DNA of 64,000 nucleotides from Pseudomonadota bacterium (lineage in GTDB: Bacteria > Pseudomonadota > Gammaproteobacteria > Steroidobacterales > Steroidobacteraceae), in the NCBI GenBank assembly GCA_021805275.1, contig JAJZFQ010000259.1, positions 147,901 through 211,900 of the forward strand, given 5' to 3'. The notes under the pieces were generated by a model. The model was not told the origin of the DNA. It searched no databases and saw nothing but the letters and a program-made list of their open reading frames with translations. Positions 22,022 through 29,975 of this stretch are shown here, piece after piece. The number at the start of each line of letters is the position of its first letter. Positions within the stretch are counted from its first letter, which is position 1. Position numbers and translations under genes: made by a program.

Positions 22022-22437
22022 ATGAAGCTGCGTACACGTCTGCACCTGGTGGTGACGGGCCTGACCGCCTTGTTCGTGTTCCTGCTGGTCACTGCACAGA
22101 TGATCGCCACGCGCGCGGGGGCGTGAGGCTATCGAGGGATCGCATGCGGTGGCGCCCCAGGTCCTCGGCCGCCTAGTGCAGATCTACTGGAACTTCGGGG
22201 GACCGCAGATCGTGCGCGGATTCCTCGAGCAGCTCGGGCACGTCTGATCGAATGACATAACGCTGCGCGACAGCAACGGCCGGGTCATCCACCGCTCGCC
22301 ACCCTCCACATACAAGGCCGGTCGTCACGCGCCCACGTGGTTCGTGCATCTGCTCGCGCCGGGGATTCCCCGGCACACGTTTCGCATGTCTGGGGGCCTC
22401 GAGCTCGGTCCAAAGCGCAGAACAGCTCGCAGACGGC
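22022..22437 (+). pseudogene. Remnant of a MoxY-like sensor histidine kinase (N-terminal part)
   Basis: The first frame from ATG 22022 encodes a membrane signal segment (RTRLHLVVTGLTALFVFLLV) and ends at TGA 22124-22126. A +1 shift continues the same protein text (VLGRLVQIYWNFGGPQIVRG, then FLEQLGHV) to an in-frame TGA at 22245-22247. After it, the same frame reads SNDITLRDSNGRVIHRSPPS and TYKAGRHAPTWFVHLL. This resembles the periplasmic sensing part of MoxY-type kinases near PQQ/methanol genes, as I recall that family. No HAMP, H-box or ATPase follows. The gene is therefore broken by a frameshift, a stop and loss of its 3' part, and it once sat divergent from pqqA. Confidence 0.6.
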
Positions 22438-22473
22438 ATATGGAGCGCCGCATTTACACCCGCGGACCTGCAG

Positions 22474-22998
22474 ATGCTGGCGGGGCAGCCGAGCCGATTG
22501 GGCGCGGTAAGCGTTCTGCTCCTGCTCGAAAGCCCTCACTTCGACGATTCATCTGGGACGCTTCGCGTCTCGCCTTCAGCGGTGAAGGTGTTGAACATCG
22601 GCGATTCCGACTCTGTCGTCATCGTTCAGGGCGCCGGAGCTGGCGAAGGCGCTGCGGCTGGCGCTCCGATGTTTGCTCCAGCGGTCTCCTCGCACGGCGG
22701 CGATGCCTTGTGCATCAATGCACTGCCGTCTCGGCGGACCGATTTTCGACGGCAGCTGCTGAATGCGGTCGGAGCATCGTATCCTGGCATGCTGAAGCTG
22801 GCGCGGTCTGGCAAGTTCGTCGAGAATCCGGACAATTTTTCGACGATTCGCCTCCGGCCTCGTGATGAGTCCTGCCGAATAACGCGTCGTGAGCGCCCAG
22901 ACGATTTCTCACCGATTGACTCGATTCGTCTCGTCGTGATCGGAACAGTTATTCGGCATTGCAGCTCACGTCGCGAGCGCAGATCGCGGATTTTATGA
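22474..22998 (+). CDS. Unrecognised open frame in the low-coding scar
   Basis: This frame is open to TGA at 22996-22998, and by translation it reads back to at least about 22423. It gives protein-like text in its first part (LGAVSVLLLLESPHFDD, VLNIGDSDSVVIVQGAGAGE), then FVENPDNFSTIRLRPRDESC and a basic tail. The composition is less GC-rich than the neighbours. ATG 22474 has no good ribosome site. It overlaps the end of the sensor-kinase remnant and may itself be a fragment of another gene that landed here. I cannot name a family. Treat as a possible remnant. Confidence 0.3.
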   Translation: MLAGQPSRLGAVSVLLLLESPHFDDSSGTLRVSPSAVKVLNIGDSDSVVIVQGAGAGEGAAAGAPMFAPAVSSHGGDALCINALPSRRTDFRRQLLNAVGASYPGMLKLARSGKFVENPDNFSTIRLRPRDESCRITRRERPDDFSPIDSIRLVVIGTVIRHCSSRRERRSRIL

Positions 22999-23416
22999 AG
23001 CTCCTTCAGCAGGTTCCGAGGAACGGGCACGGCCTCTAGGGGGAGGCATATGGCGCAGCTTCAGGGCCTGAGATGCGCAAGTTGCAAACTATCGGCCACC
23101 GTGAGAGTGGTGCTGACGCCCATGCCCAAGGAGGCCTTGCTGTCGCCTCGGATCGACTCCGACGCGGTCGGGCGGGTCAACTTACAAGGCGTGGGCGGCA
23201 GCGTCGGCGCGTTCTGCCAGCGCCAGGAGACTGGGGTAATATACTGATCGCATGGCGTACCGGCCTCGGCAGTACGTCGCGCAGTCTCCGGACTGTCATT
23301 GCCGGTTCGGAGCATTCGGCATCGCGTAGGCCAAGGCGGTCTGACCGGCCTGCGCGGCGCCGTACAGAACAACGCGCGGGCGAGCCCGCGCCGGGACGAT
23401 CGGAAGGGGCGTGACG
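22999..23416. other. Low-coding stretch between the scar and the next genes
   Basis: There are 418 bases with no gene I can support. Short open frames exist on both strands, including a 65-codon plus-strand frame at 23050 preceded by GGGGGAGG, but their translations look random. TATACT at 23240-23245 stands 6 bases before an ATG that opens only 25 codons. The promoter of the membrane protein at 23417 should lie in the last part. Confidence 0.4.
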
Positions 23417-23770
23417 ATGCACATTCTGGTGATGATCCTGCTCTCCTTGCATGCGCTCGCGGGCGTGTTCTGGGTGGGCTCGACGCTGGCGCTCGGCCAC
23501 TCGTACTTCGAACTGACGCCGAAGCTGTTCCGCGCGCAGATGAGCGCCGCGGCGCTGGCCTTCATCGCGGGCCTGGCCCTGTGGGGCATCGTCATCCGGG
23601 GTGCACAGGATCCGATGGCGCACACGTTGGGTCTCGGGGTGCTGCTCGCGTTCATCGCCGCAGGGGTCCAGGGTGCGATGCGCCGCACGCCGGTCCGTGC
23701 GCAGCGCATCGCCGGGGTGCTGCTGAGCGCAACGGTCGTCTGCATGGTGATCGCCCCGTACGTGACCTGA
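23417..23770 (+). CDS. Small four-helix inner-membrane protein
   Basis: This 117-residue protein is almost entirely hydrophobic, with four predicted membrane helices: about residues 3-27 (ILVMILLSLHALAGVFWVGS), 43-62, 68-90 and 98-116. The pattern of an early His-Ala-Leu followed by FWVGS resembles small CopD/DUF-type membrane proteins, but I cannot assign a family. AAGGGG ends 7 bases before the ATG at 23417; the GTG at 23411 would be too close to it. The next gene, an exported protein, follows 77 bases later on the same strand. Confidence 0.65.
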   Translation: MHILVMILLSLHALAGVFWVGSTLALGHSYFELTPKLFRAQMSAAALAFIAGLALWGIVIRGAQDPMAHTLGLGVLLAFIAAGVQGAMRRTPVRAQRIAGVLLSATVVCMVIAPYVT

Positions 23771-23847
23771 GGGCGGAGCGGCGGGGAGTTTCGGAACCCG
23801 GCCGCCCGCGCGCTGGTCCAATGTTGCGCACACAGGAGGAAGCTGCA

Positions 23848-24411
23848 ATGCGTGCCATCCGCTGGATTCGTTCTCTCGCTGCGGCGCTTGCGTTCGGGCT
23901 GCTCGCGGCGCCCGTGTGGGCCGCACCGGCGCCGGCAGCGGCCCCCCTGCAGGGTGTCTGGGTCGCCCGCCAGGTGCATTTCGTCTACCAGGGCTTCACG
24001 ACATACTTCTCCTGCGGCGGACTGCGCGATGAGGTCGACCGCATGCTCACGAAGCTCGGTGCGCGCGATCTGAAGCTGCGCGAGGACCCGTGTGTGCGGC
24101 CCGGCTATCCGGATCCGTTCCCCGGCGTGCGCGTGAAGATGCAGGTACTGGTGCCGGCTGGCGCGCACGTTCCAGCCGCTTCACGGGTCGCAGCGCACTG
24201 GCAGAAAGTGGTCCTGACGCGCAGCGGGGCCGACTTCAACCAGGGTGGCAAATGCGAGCTGGTCGGGCAGTTCCGGCGGGTGTTCCTGCCGCTGTTCGCG
24301 GCCCGGCACATCGTCATGCACAGCACCTGCGTGCCGCACCAGATCATGATGGGCACGTACCTCAGCGCCGAGGTGCTGCTGCCCGATCGGGCGGCGCCAG
24401 CCCGGCACTGA
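23848..24411 (+). CDS. Exported conserved-looking hypothetical protein with four cysteines
   Basis: This 187-residue protein has a clear Sec signal peptide (RWIRSLAAALAFGLLAAPVW, cleavage after AAPVWA). The mature part has four Cys (in YFSCGGLRDE, EDPCVRPG, GGKCELV and HSTCVPHQ), enough for two disulfides in the periplasm. No catalytic motif is recognised. AGGAGGAAG before the ATG at 23848 makes the start secure; a longer frame open from 23299 is not coding. Its stop is 7 bases from that of the convergent efflux gene. Confidence 0.7.
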   Translation: MRAIRWIRSLAAALAFGLLAAPVWAAPAPAAAPLQGVWVARQVHFVYQGFTTYFSCGGLRDEVDRMLTKLGARDLKLREDPCVRPGYPDPFPGVRVKMQVLVPAGAHVPAASRVAAHWQKVVLTRSGADFNQGGKCELVGQFRRVFLPLFAARHIVMHSTCVPHQIMMGTYLSAEVLLPDRAAPARH

Positions 24412-24418
24412 GGGCGCG

Positions 24419-25642
24419 TCAGCTCGCCGCGGCCTGCCGCGGGCGCTCGACGTTGGGCAGGAAGCCGGCGAGCAGGCCGATGATCGGCAGCCACGCGCAC
24501 AGCTGGTAGACGAAGCTGATGCCGGAGGTGTCGGCAAGGTACCCCAGAACCGCCGCGCCGATGCCGCCCATGCCGAAGGCCAGGCCGAAGAACAGGCCGG
24601 CCACCGTGCCGGTGCGGCCCGGCAGCAGCTCCTGGGCATAGACCACGATCGCCGGGAAGGCCGAGGCGAGAATCATCCCGATCGGTACCGTCAGGATGCC
24701 GGTCCAGAACAGGTTCGCATGCGGCAGCAGCAGCGTGAAGGGCAGCACCCCGACGATGGAGCCCCAGATCACGTACTTGCGGCCGATCCGATCGCCGATC
24801 GGCCCGCCGATAAGTGTGCCGGCGGCCACCGCGCCGAGGAACACAAACAGGTGCACCTGGGCATTCTGGATCGACACGTGAAAGCGGCTGATCAGGTACA
24901 GGGTGTAGTAGCTGGTGAGGCTCGCGAGGTAGAAATACTTCGAGAAGATGAGCGCGAGCAGCACGAGCATCGCCACGGTCACGTGTCGGCGAGTCGGGGC
25001 CTGCGCCGCAGCGTCGCTGCTGCGCGGCTTCAGCCGCTCGAGCCCGTGCTGGCGGTACCAGTGTCCGACCTGCAGCAGAATGAACATGCCCGCAAGCGCC
25101 GCACAGGAAAACCACACCACGCTCGACTGGCCGTACGGCAGGACGATGAACGCTGCCAGCAGCGGTCCGATCGAGGAGCCGAGATTACCGCCCACCTGGA
25201 AGACCGACTGTGCCAGGCCGTGACGTCCGCCCGAGGCCATGCGCGCCACGCGCGAGGATTCCGGATGAAACACCGAGGAGCCGCAGCCGATCAGCGCAGC
25301 GGCGCTGAGCAGCAGCGGGAGGGAATGGGCGTAGGCGAGCAGCGCGAGGCCGATCAGGGTGAAGCCCATTCCGGCGGACAGCGAGTACGGGCGCGGGCGC
25401 CGGTCCGTGTACCGCCCGATGATGGGTTGTAGGATCGAGGCGGTGATCTGGTAGGTGAAGGTCAGCGCGCCGATCTGTCCGAAGGACAGATCGTAGTGCG
25501 CCTTGAGCATCGGATACAGCGCCGGCAGCAGCGACTGCATCATGTCGTTCAGCAGGTGGCTGAAGCTGATCGCCAGCAGCACCGCAACGGCAGTCTGGCT
25601 GGCGGCGCGCGCGGCGCCCGTGCTGGCGACGGTCTCGTTCAA
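24419..25642 (-). CDS. fsr: MFS transporter, fosmidomycin resistance (Fsr) type
   Basis: This 407-residue inner-membrane efflux protein of the major facilitator superfamily has twelve predicted helices. The Fsr family text is evident: SFSHLLNDMMQSLLPALYPM near the N-terminus, IIGRYTDRRPRPYSL as the loop between helices 2 and 3, and CGSSVFHPESSRVARMASGG. Export of fosmidomycin-like compounds by proton antiport is the known role; natural substrates vary. The start is TTG at 25642: GGAG lies 6 bases before it and an in-frame TAG stands just upstream, so no ATG alternative exists at this end. Confidence 0.85.
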   Translation of the reverse strand: MNETVASTGAARAASQTAVAVLLAISFSHLLNDMMQSLLPALYPMLKAHYDLSFGQIGALTFTYQITASILQPIIGRYTDRRPRPYSLSAGMGFTLIGLALLAYAHSLPLLLSAAALIGCGSSVFHPESSRVARMASGGRHGLAQSVFQVGGNLGSSIGPLLAAFIVLPYGQSSVVWFSCAALAGMFILLQVGHWYRQHGLERLKPRSSDAAAQAPTRRHVTVAMLVLLALIFSKYFYLASLTSYYTLYLISRFHVSIQNAQVHLFVFLGAVAAGTLIGGPIGDRIGRKYVIWGSIVGVLPFTLLLPHANLFWTGILTVPIGMILASAFPAIVVYAQELLPGRTGTVAGLFFGLAFGMGGIGAAVLGYLADTSGISFVYQLCAWLPIIGLLAGFLPNVERPRQAAAS

Positions 25643-25780
25643 GTGCGGCTCCGGCTGAAGCGGCTACTGTGCCGCATTTGCGACCGGGGCGCCTCTCCCC
25701 ATGGAGCGAGAGTGCGGCTGGCTCCGGCGCCGCTCCCGGACCGCCCGCCCGGGAGCGGGTCCGGACGCCGCTGGAGCCGT

Positions 25781-26596
25781 TCAGTTCGGGGGATTGCCGC
25801 TGCTGCTCGGGGCCTGCTCCTGCAGAGGATAGGCCTGTGCGGCGGGGGCAGGGGCGCCCGCTGGCGCGGTGGCCGCCGGTGAGGCTGCAGCCGATTGCTC
25901 CCCAGACAGCCCGGCGGCCGTATCGACCGCATCGAGAAACTGGGTGGCCGCGCTGTTGCCGCTCGAGACCGCGCCCGACATGATCTGCGAGGCCCGTACG
26001 TGCCGCTGACCGTAGAATGCCGCGTTCGCGCCGGTGTCGACGGTCATCTCCGAGCCGCTGATGGCGACGCCGGCGAACAGTCCCTTGTTGTGCGAGTAGG
26101 AATAGACGGCGGCATTGAAGGTCTGCACCGTGGCTGCGGAGGCCTGCCGGCCGACCGGTCCGGCCGCCACCGAGGCGGAGGCCCCGAGAGTCACCTTGCC
26201 GCCGCTGAGTCCGGCGACGCCCTTGCGCGAGGTGAACACCAGCACCAGGTCGGTCTTCTGCACGCCCCATTGGAAGCCGAAGCTTCCGCCGGTGAGGGTG
26301 ATGAACACCGGGCTCGAGAAACGGCCGTCACTCTTGCGTACGACCAGTACGCCATGTCCGCGGCGCGCGCCGAAGAAGAAAGCGACCTTGGTCAGGTCCG
26401 GAATCACCGCGATGCCGTAGGCACGCTGCAGCAGCCACTGCGGGATGCCCTGGTCGCGGCTGCCTTTCAGATCGTTCAGAACCTGGGTGGCGAGCAGCAG
26501 CCGGCCTTCCTGCAGGGCCTGCGCGTGGGCAGCGACCGTCGTCAGTGCGAACAGCACGCCGGCGAGCGCCGTGAGTAAGCGGGAACGAATGCGCAT
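25781..26596 (-). CDS. Exported SYLF-domain (Ysc84-like) lipid-binding protein
   Basis: This 271-residue protein has a signal peptide (LLTALAGVLFALTTVAAHAQ). The SYLF/Ysc84 domain covers about residues 30-215, with the typical AYGIAVIPDLTKVAFFFGAR, GGSFGFQWGVQKTDLVLVF and SYSHNKGLFAGVAISGS segments. A low-complexity Ala/Pro/Gln tail of about 55 residues follows. The domain binds phosphoinositides in eukaryotes; bacterial members are envelope proteins of unclear job. Stands alone, 138 bases from fsr on the same strand. Confidence 0.85.
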   Translation of the reverse strand: MRIRSRLLTALAGVLFALTTVAAHAQALQEGRLLLATQVLNDLKGSRDQGIPQWLLQRAYGIAVIPDLTKVAFFFGARRGHGVLVVRKSDGRFSSPVFITLTGGSFGFQWGVQKTDLVLVFTSRKGVAGLSGGKVTLGASASVAAGPVGRQASAATVQTFNAAVYSYSHNKGLFAGVAISGSEMTVDTGANAAFYGQRHVRASQIMSGAVSSGNSAATQFLDAVDTAAGLSGEQSAAASPAATAPAGAPAPAAQAYPLQEQAPSSSGNPPN

Positions 26597-26743
26597 GTCG
26601 GGTTTACTCCAGTGCTGTGGGTTCGGGCGGATCGAGCGAAGATCGAACGGCTCGCCCCGACCCGACTCGATGCGTGAAGCTTACCGCAGAGCGTGTGGCG
26701 ATGGGAGTTGGCGTTCGCGGCAGCAGCGCCGTTCAGCGTCGGT

Positions 26744-27244
26744 TCAGCGGGTGGCCGGGGAAGCCGACAGGTGTTCGAGCGCAGTGCCGCTCAGACGGAA
26801 CATGCGCCACTCGGACATCCGCTCGGCGCCGAGCCCGCGGTAAAAGGCGATCGACGGCTCGTTCCACTCGAGTACCGACCAGTCCAGACGCGCGCAACGC
26901 CGCTCGACGGCGAGGCGCGCCAGGTGGCGCAATAGCAACCGGCCGACACCCCGGCCGCGCATGTGCGGCTTGACGTACAAATCCTCCAGGTAGATGCCCG
27001 GCTGTCCCTTGAAGGTCGAGAAATTGTGGAAGAAGAGCGCGAAGCCCACCGGCACTTCGGCGTCGCACGCGAGCACGACTTCTGCAAAACGCTGCGCGCC
27101 GAACAGCCCCTCGCGCAGATCTGCCGGGGTCGCGGTCACCTCGTGCTCGAGGCGCTCGTAGCGGGCAAGTTCGCGGATGAACTCCACTATCTGGTCGACG
27201 TCGTCTGCGACGGCCGGGCGGATTTCGATCATGGTGGAGTTCAT
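26744..27244 (-). CDS. GNAT family N-acetyltransferase (diamine acetyltransferase-like)
   Basis: This 166-residue acetyl-CoA-dependent acetyltransferase has the acetyl-CoA loop RGRGVGRLLLRHLARLA at about residues 95-112. YLEDLYVKPHMRGRG and WNEPSIAFYRGLGAE are typical of the spermidine/spermine and thialysine acetyltransferase branch. The ATG at 27244 overlaps the ppc stop as ATGA, so it is co-translated with PEP carboxylase; a second Met four residues later is a possible start. The coupling to ppc does not suggest an obvious shared function. Confidence 0.85.
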   Translation of the reverse strand: MNSTMIEIRPAVADDVDQIVEFIRELARYERLEHEVTATPADLREGLFGAQRFAEVVLACDAEVPVGFALFFHNFSTFKGQPGIYLEDLYVKPHMRGRGVGRLLLRHLARLAVERRCARLDWSVLEWNEPSIAFYRGLGAERMSEWRMFRLSGTALEHLSASPATR

Positions 27245-29958
27245 CCGGTGCTCTGCAGTCCCTGGGCAATGCCGGTCGTGCTGACCAGCAGCGCCTCGAA
27301 CAGGTCGCGGTCGGTGCGCCCGCCGGCGCGCCAGCGCGCGAGCAGATCGACCTGCATGAGATTCATCGGATCGATGTAGGGGTTGCGCAGGCGGATTGCC
27401 CGCTGCAGCAGCGGTTCGCCGTCGAGCAACTCGCCGGCCCCCTTGATCCGCAATACCTGCTCGCGCGTCAGTTCGTACTCTGCGCGGATCACTCCGGCGA
27501 AGCGGCGCAGCGGCTCGGGCGCCAGCTCGTGGTAGGCCGAGGCGATTTCCAGGTCCGCGCGCGCCAGCATCGACTCGACGTCGTCAATCAGGTTGCGCAG
27601 AAACGCCCACTCGCCATACACGCTCTGCACTGTGCCGGCGCCGTGGCGCGCCGCGGCGGCCCGCAGACCCGAGCCCGCCCCGAACCAGGCCGGCAGCATG
27701 TGCCGGGTCTGCGTCCAGGCAAATACCCACGCGACCGGCAACAGTCCGTCGGTGCCCGCGCCGGCGGGGCGGTGCATCGAGCGGGAACCGACCTGCATCC
27801 GCTCGATGACGTCGATGGGGGTCGCGGCGCGGAAGAACTCGTGAAATTCCGGCTGCGCATAGACCAGTGCGCGGTACGCATCGCGGCTCGCGGCTGCGAT
27901 CGTGGCTGCGCACTCGATGTGCGTCGGCGGCGTCGGGCGCGCATTACGCTCGGCACAGGCGAGGCTGAGGGCGTTGAACGCGCGCTCGAGCGTGCGCATC
28001 GCAATCGGGCGCAGGCCGTAGCCTTGCTTGATGGTTTCACCCTGCTCGCGCAGGCGCAGAATGCCGTTGAGCGAGTCCGGGGGCGCGGAACGCACCAGCC
28101 GGTCGATGCGCCCGCCGCCGCGTGCGACGCTGGCGCCGCGGACGTGCATGATGACTGGGCTCTGCCCGGCGCTGCCGATGGTTTCAGTCAGCGCGCGCTG
28201 GGCTTGGTGGATTGCGAAGCGCGAGGCGCACGGCCCCGCCTCCCTGTTGCTGTCCGAGTAGCCGAGCAGCACGTTCTGCCGCCCGCCGCGGCCCTCCAGG
28301 TGACGGGCGTAGGCCGGCATGGACAAAAGCTCGCGCAGGATCGAGCCGCTGCGCTCGAGCGCAGCGATCGACTCGAACTGCGGCGCGATGTCGAGCGTCA
28401 CCTGGCCGGTGCTCTTGTCGAAAACCGCTGCCCAGCGAGCCAGCAGCACCGCGGCGAGGACGTCATCGACGCCCTGCGTGCCGCTGACGATGAAGCAGCC
28501 GATTGCCTGCGGACCGTAGCGGTGGCGGATCTGCGGGAAGGTCTCGAACACGGCCAGATTGCGCCGGGCGAGTGCGTCGAGCTCGACGCGGGGACCGGTG
28601 TCCTTCTCGAGCGCCTCGGCGAGCAGTCGCGCGCGCTCCTCGCTCGAGCGGCCCGGCCACAGCGGGTCATCGCTGCCCTGGGCGATGATCTGGTGCAGCA
28701 CGCTCGCGTGCTGGCGCACATCGAGGCTCGCGAGGTGAAAGCCGAACGTGTCGATGCGCCGCAGCAGGCGGCGGATCTGGAACAGCCCGGCGGTGGCCCC
28801 CTTGTTGGCCTGCAGGCTCTCGGCAATCAGCTGAACGTCGTCGCGGAATTGACCGACGTTGTCGTAGCCACTGCCTCGACCGTCCTGGGTATCGTGCAGC
28901 CGCAGTGCGAGCTGCGTCAGGAACAGCCGGTACGGCATGCGGTCGCGGCGGCCGAGCATTGCCGGGCGCGCCCCCGGGGCAAGCCGGGAGTACTCCTCGC
29001 TGCGCTGGGTCAGCCTGGTCGAGACGCTGGTGCGCCGCTCGCCCTGCGAGAGCCGTTCGGCGAGCTTCTGACACTCGCCGATGTAGGCGCCGAGCAGAAT
29101 GTGCTGGTGCCTGGCCAGCGTTTCGCGGATGGTGCGGGCATGCACATCGGGATGCCCGTCCATGTCGCCGCCCACCCACGAGCCGAAGCGCAGGATGTCG
29201 GGCAGATCGATCGACTCCGAGGGCACGCTGAACACCTTGCCGAGCGCCTGGGCGATCTCCTCGTAGAACGCCGGAACGGCCCGATAGAGGATCTCGACCA
29301 GGTAGAAGATGACCTGCTCGCGCTCATCTCCCACGGTCAGCTGCTTGCGCGGCAGCTCCTCGGTCTGCCAGGAGGTGGTCAGCTCGAAGCGGATTCCGTT
29401 CCACAGTCCACGCTGCTCGTTCGGGGTCAGCGTCGGGTCGAGCCTGCCGAACATGCGTTGCGCGATACGCTGCTGCTTGCGCAGCAGCGTGCGGCGTGTC
29501 GCCTGCAAAGCGTGCGCGGAGAACACCGGTTCGATGTGCAGCGATCCGATCAGCTCGAGCACCTGCTCGAGGGTCATGCCGCGCACGGCGAGCTCGGCGA
29601 TGGCGCTCTCGACGCCGCCGGGCTGCGGGTGATCGGTGGTGCGGAAGTACTCGCGCCGCCGCCGGATCCGATGCACGTTCTCGGCCAGGTTCACGGTGCG
29701 GAACCACATCGAGAAGGCGCGTACCAGCTCGCGCGCAAGCGCTGGAGGACGGTCGCGGACCGAGGCGAGGAGTTCGGCGGTCGCCGCGGCGCTGCCCTCG
29801 CGGCGCGCGATGGCAGCGCGGCGGTCGAGCTCAACCAGCTCGAACAGCGGCTGTCCGCCCTGTTCGCGCAGGATTTGCCCGATCAGCTCCCCGAGCGCGT
29901 GCACGTCCTCGCGCAGCGCCGCATGCTCGGGCGGAAATTGGATGTCGCTTCGGTTCAC
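27241..29958 (-). CDS. ppc: Phosphoenolpyruvate carboxylase
   Basis: This 905-residue cytosolic enzyme carboxylates PEP to oxaloacetate and refills the citric acid cycle. It shows GSWVGGDMDGHPDVH, FHLASLDVRQHASVL, LLGYSDSNREAG (with the conserved Lys replaced by Arg-type context), the glycine-rich ARGGGRID loop and the C-terminal end QSTG, which forms part of the active site and allosteric link. Length matches the family (about 880-930). The start is taken as GTG at 29958, 17 bases after the stop of the antiporter gene; the ribosome site is poor, so other starts within about 20 codons are possible. Confidence 0.93.
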   Translation of the reverse strand: MNRSDIQFPPEHAALREDVHALGELIGQILREQGGQPLFELVELDRRAAIARREGSAAATAELLASVRDRPPALARELVRAFSMWFRTVNLAENVHRIRRRREYFRTTDHPQPGGVESAIAELAVRGMTLEQVLELIGSLHIEPVFSAHALQATRRTLLRKQQRIAQRMFGRLDPTLTPNEQRGLWNGIRFELTTSWQTEELPRKQLTVGDEREQVIFYLVEILYRAVPAFYEEIAQALGKVFSVPSESIDLPDILRFGSWVGGDMDGHPDVHARTIRETLARHQHILLGAYIGECQKLAERLSQGERRTSVSTRLTQRSEEYSRLAPGARPAMLGRRDRMPYRLFLTQLALRLHDTQDGRGSGYDNVGQFRDDVQLIAESLQANKGATAGLFQIRRLLRRIDTFGFHLASLDVRQHASVLHQIIAQGSDDPLWPGRSSEERARLLAEALEKDTGPRVELDALARRNLAVFETFPQIRHRYGPQAIGCFIVSGTQGVDDVLAAVLLARWAAVFDKSTGQVTLDIAPQFESIAALERSGSILRELLSMPAYARHLEGRGGRQNVLLGYSDSNREAGPCASRFAIHQAQRALTETIGSAGQSPVIMHVRGASVARGGGRIDRLVRSAPPDSLNGILRLREQGETIKQGYGLRPIAMRTLERAFNALSLACAERNARPTPPTHIECAATIAAASRDAYRALVYAQPEFHEFFRAATPIDVIERMQVGSRSMHRPAGAGTDGLLPVAWVFAWTQTRHMLPAWFGAGSGLRAAAARHGAGTVQSVYGEWAFLRNLIDDVESMLARADLEIASAYHELAPEPLRRFAGVIRAEYELTREQVLRIKGAGELLDGEPLLQRAIRLRNPYIDPMNLMQVDLLARWRAGGRTDRDLFEALLVSTTGIAQGLQSTG

Positions 29959-29975
29959 CGGCGCGCGATTGTATC

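Noticed and set aside
22344..22865. 173-codon frame in the scar
   Set aside because: Only its first residues continue the sensor-kinase text. The rest is Arg-rich noise.
23050..23247. 65-codon frame with GGGGGAGG upstream
   Set aside because: Despite the ribosome-like site, the translation has no recognisable fold and lies in the low-coding scar.
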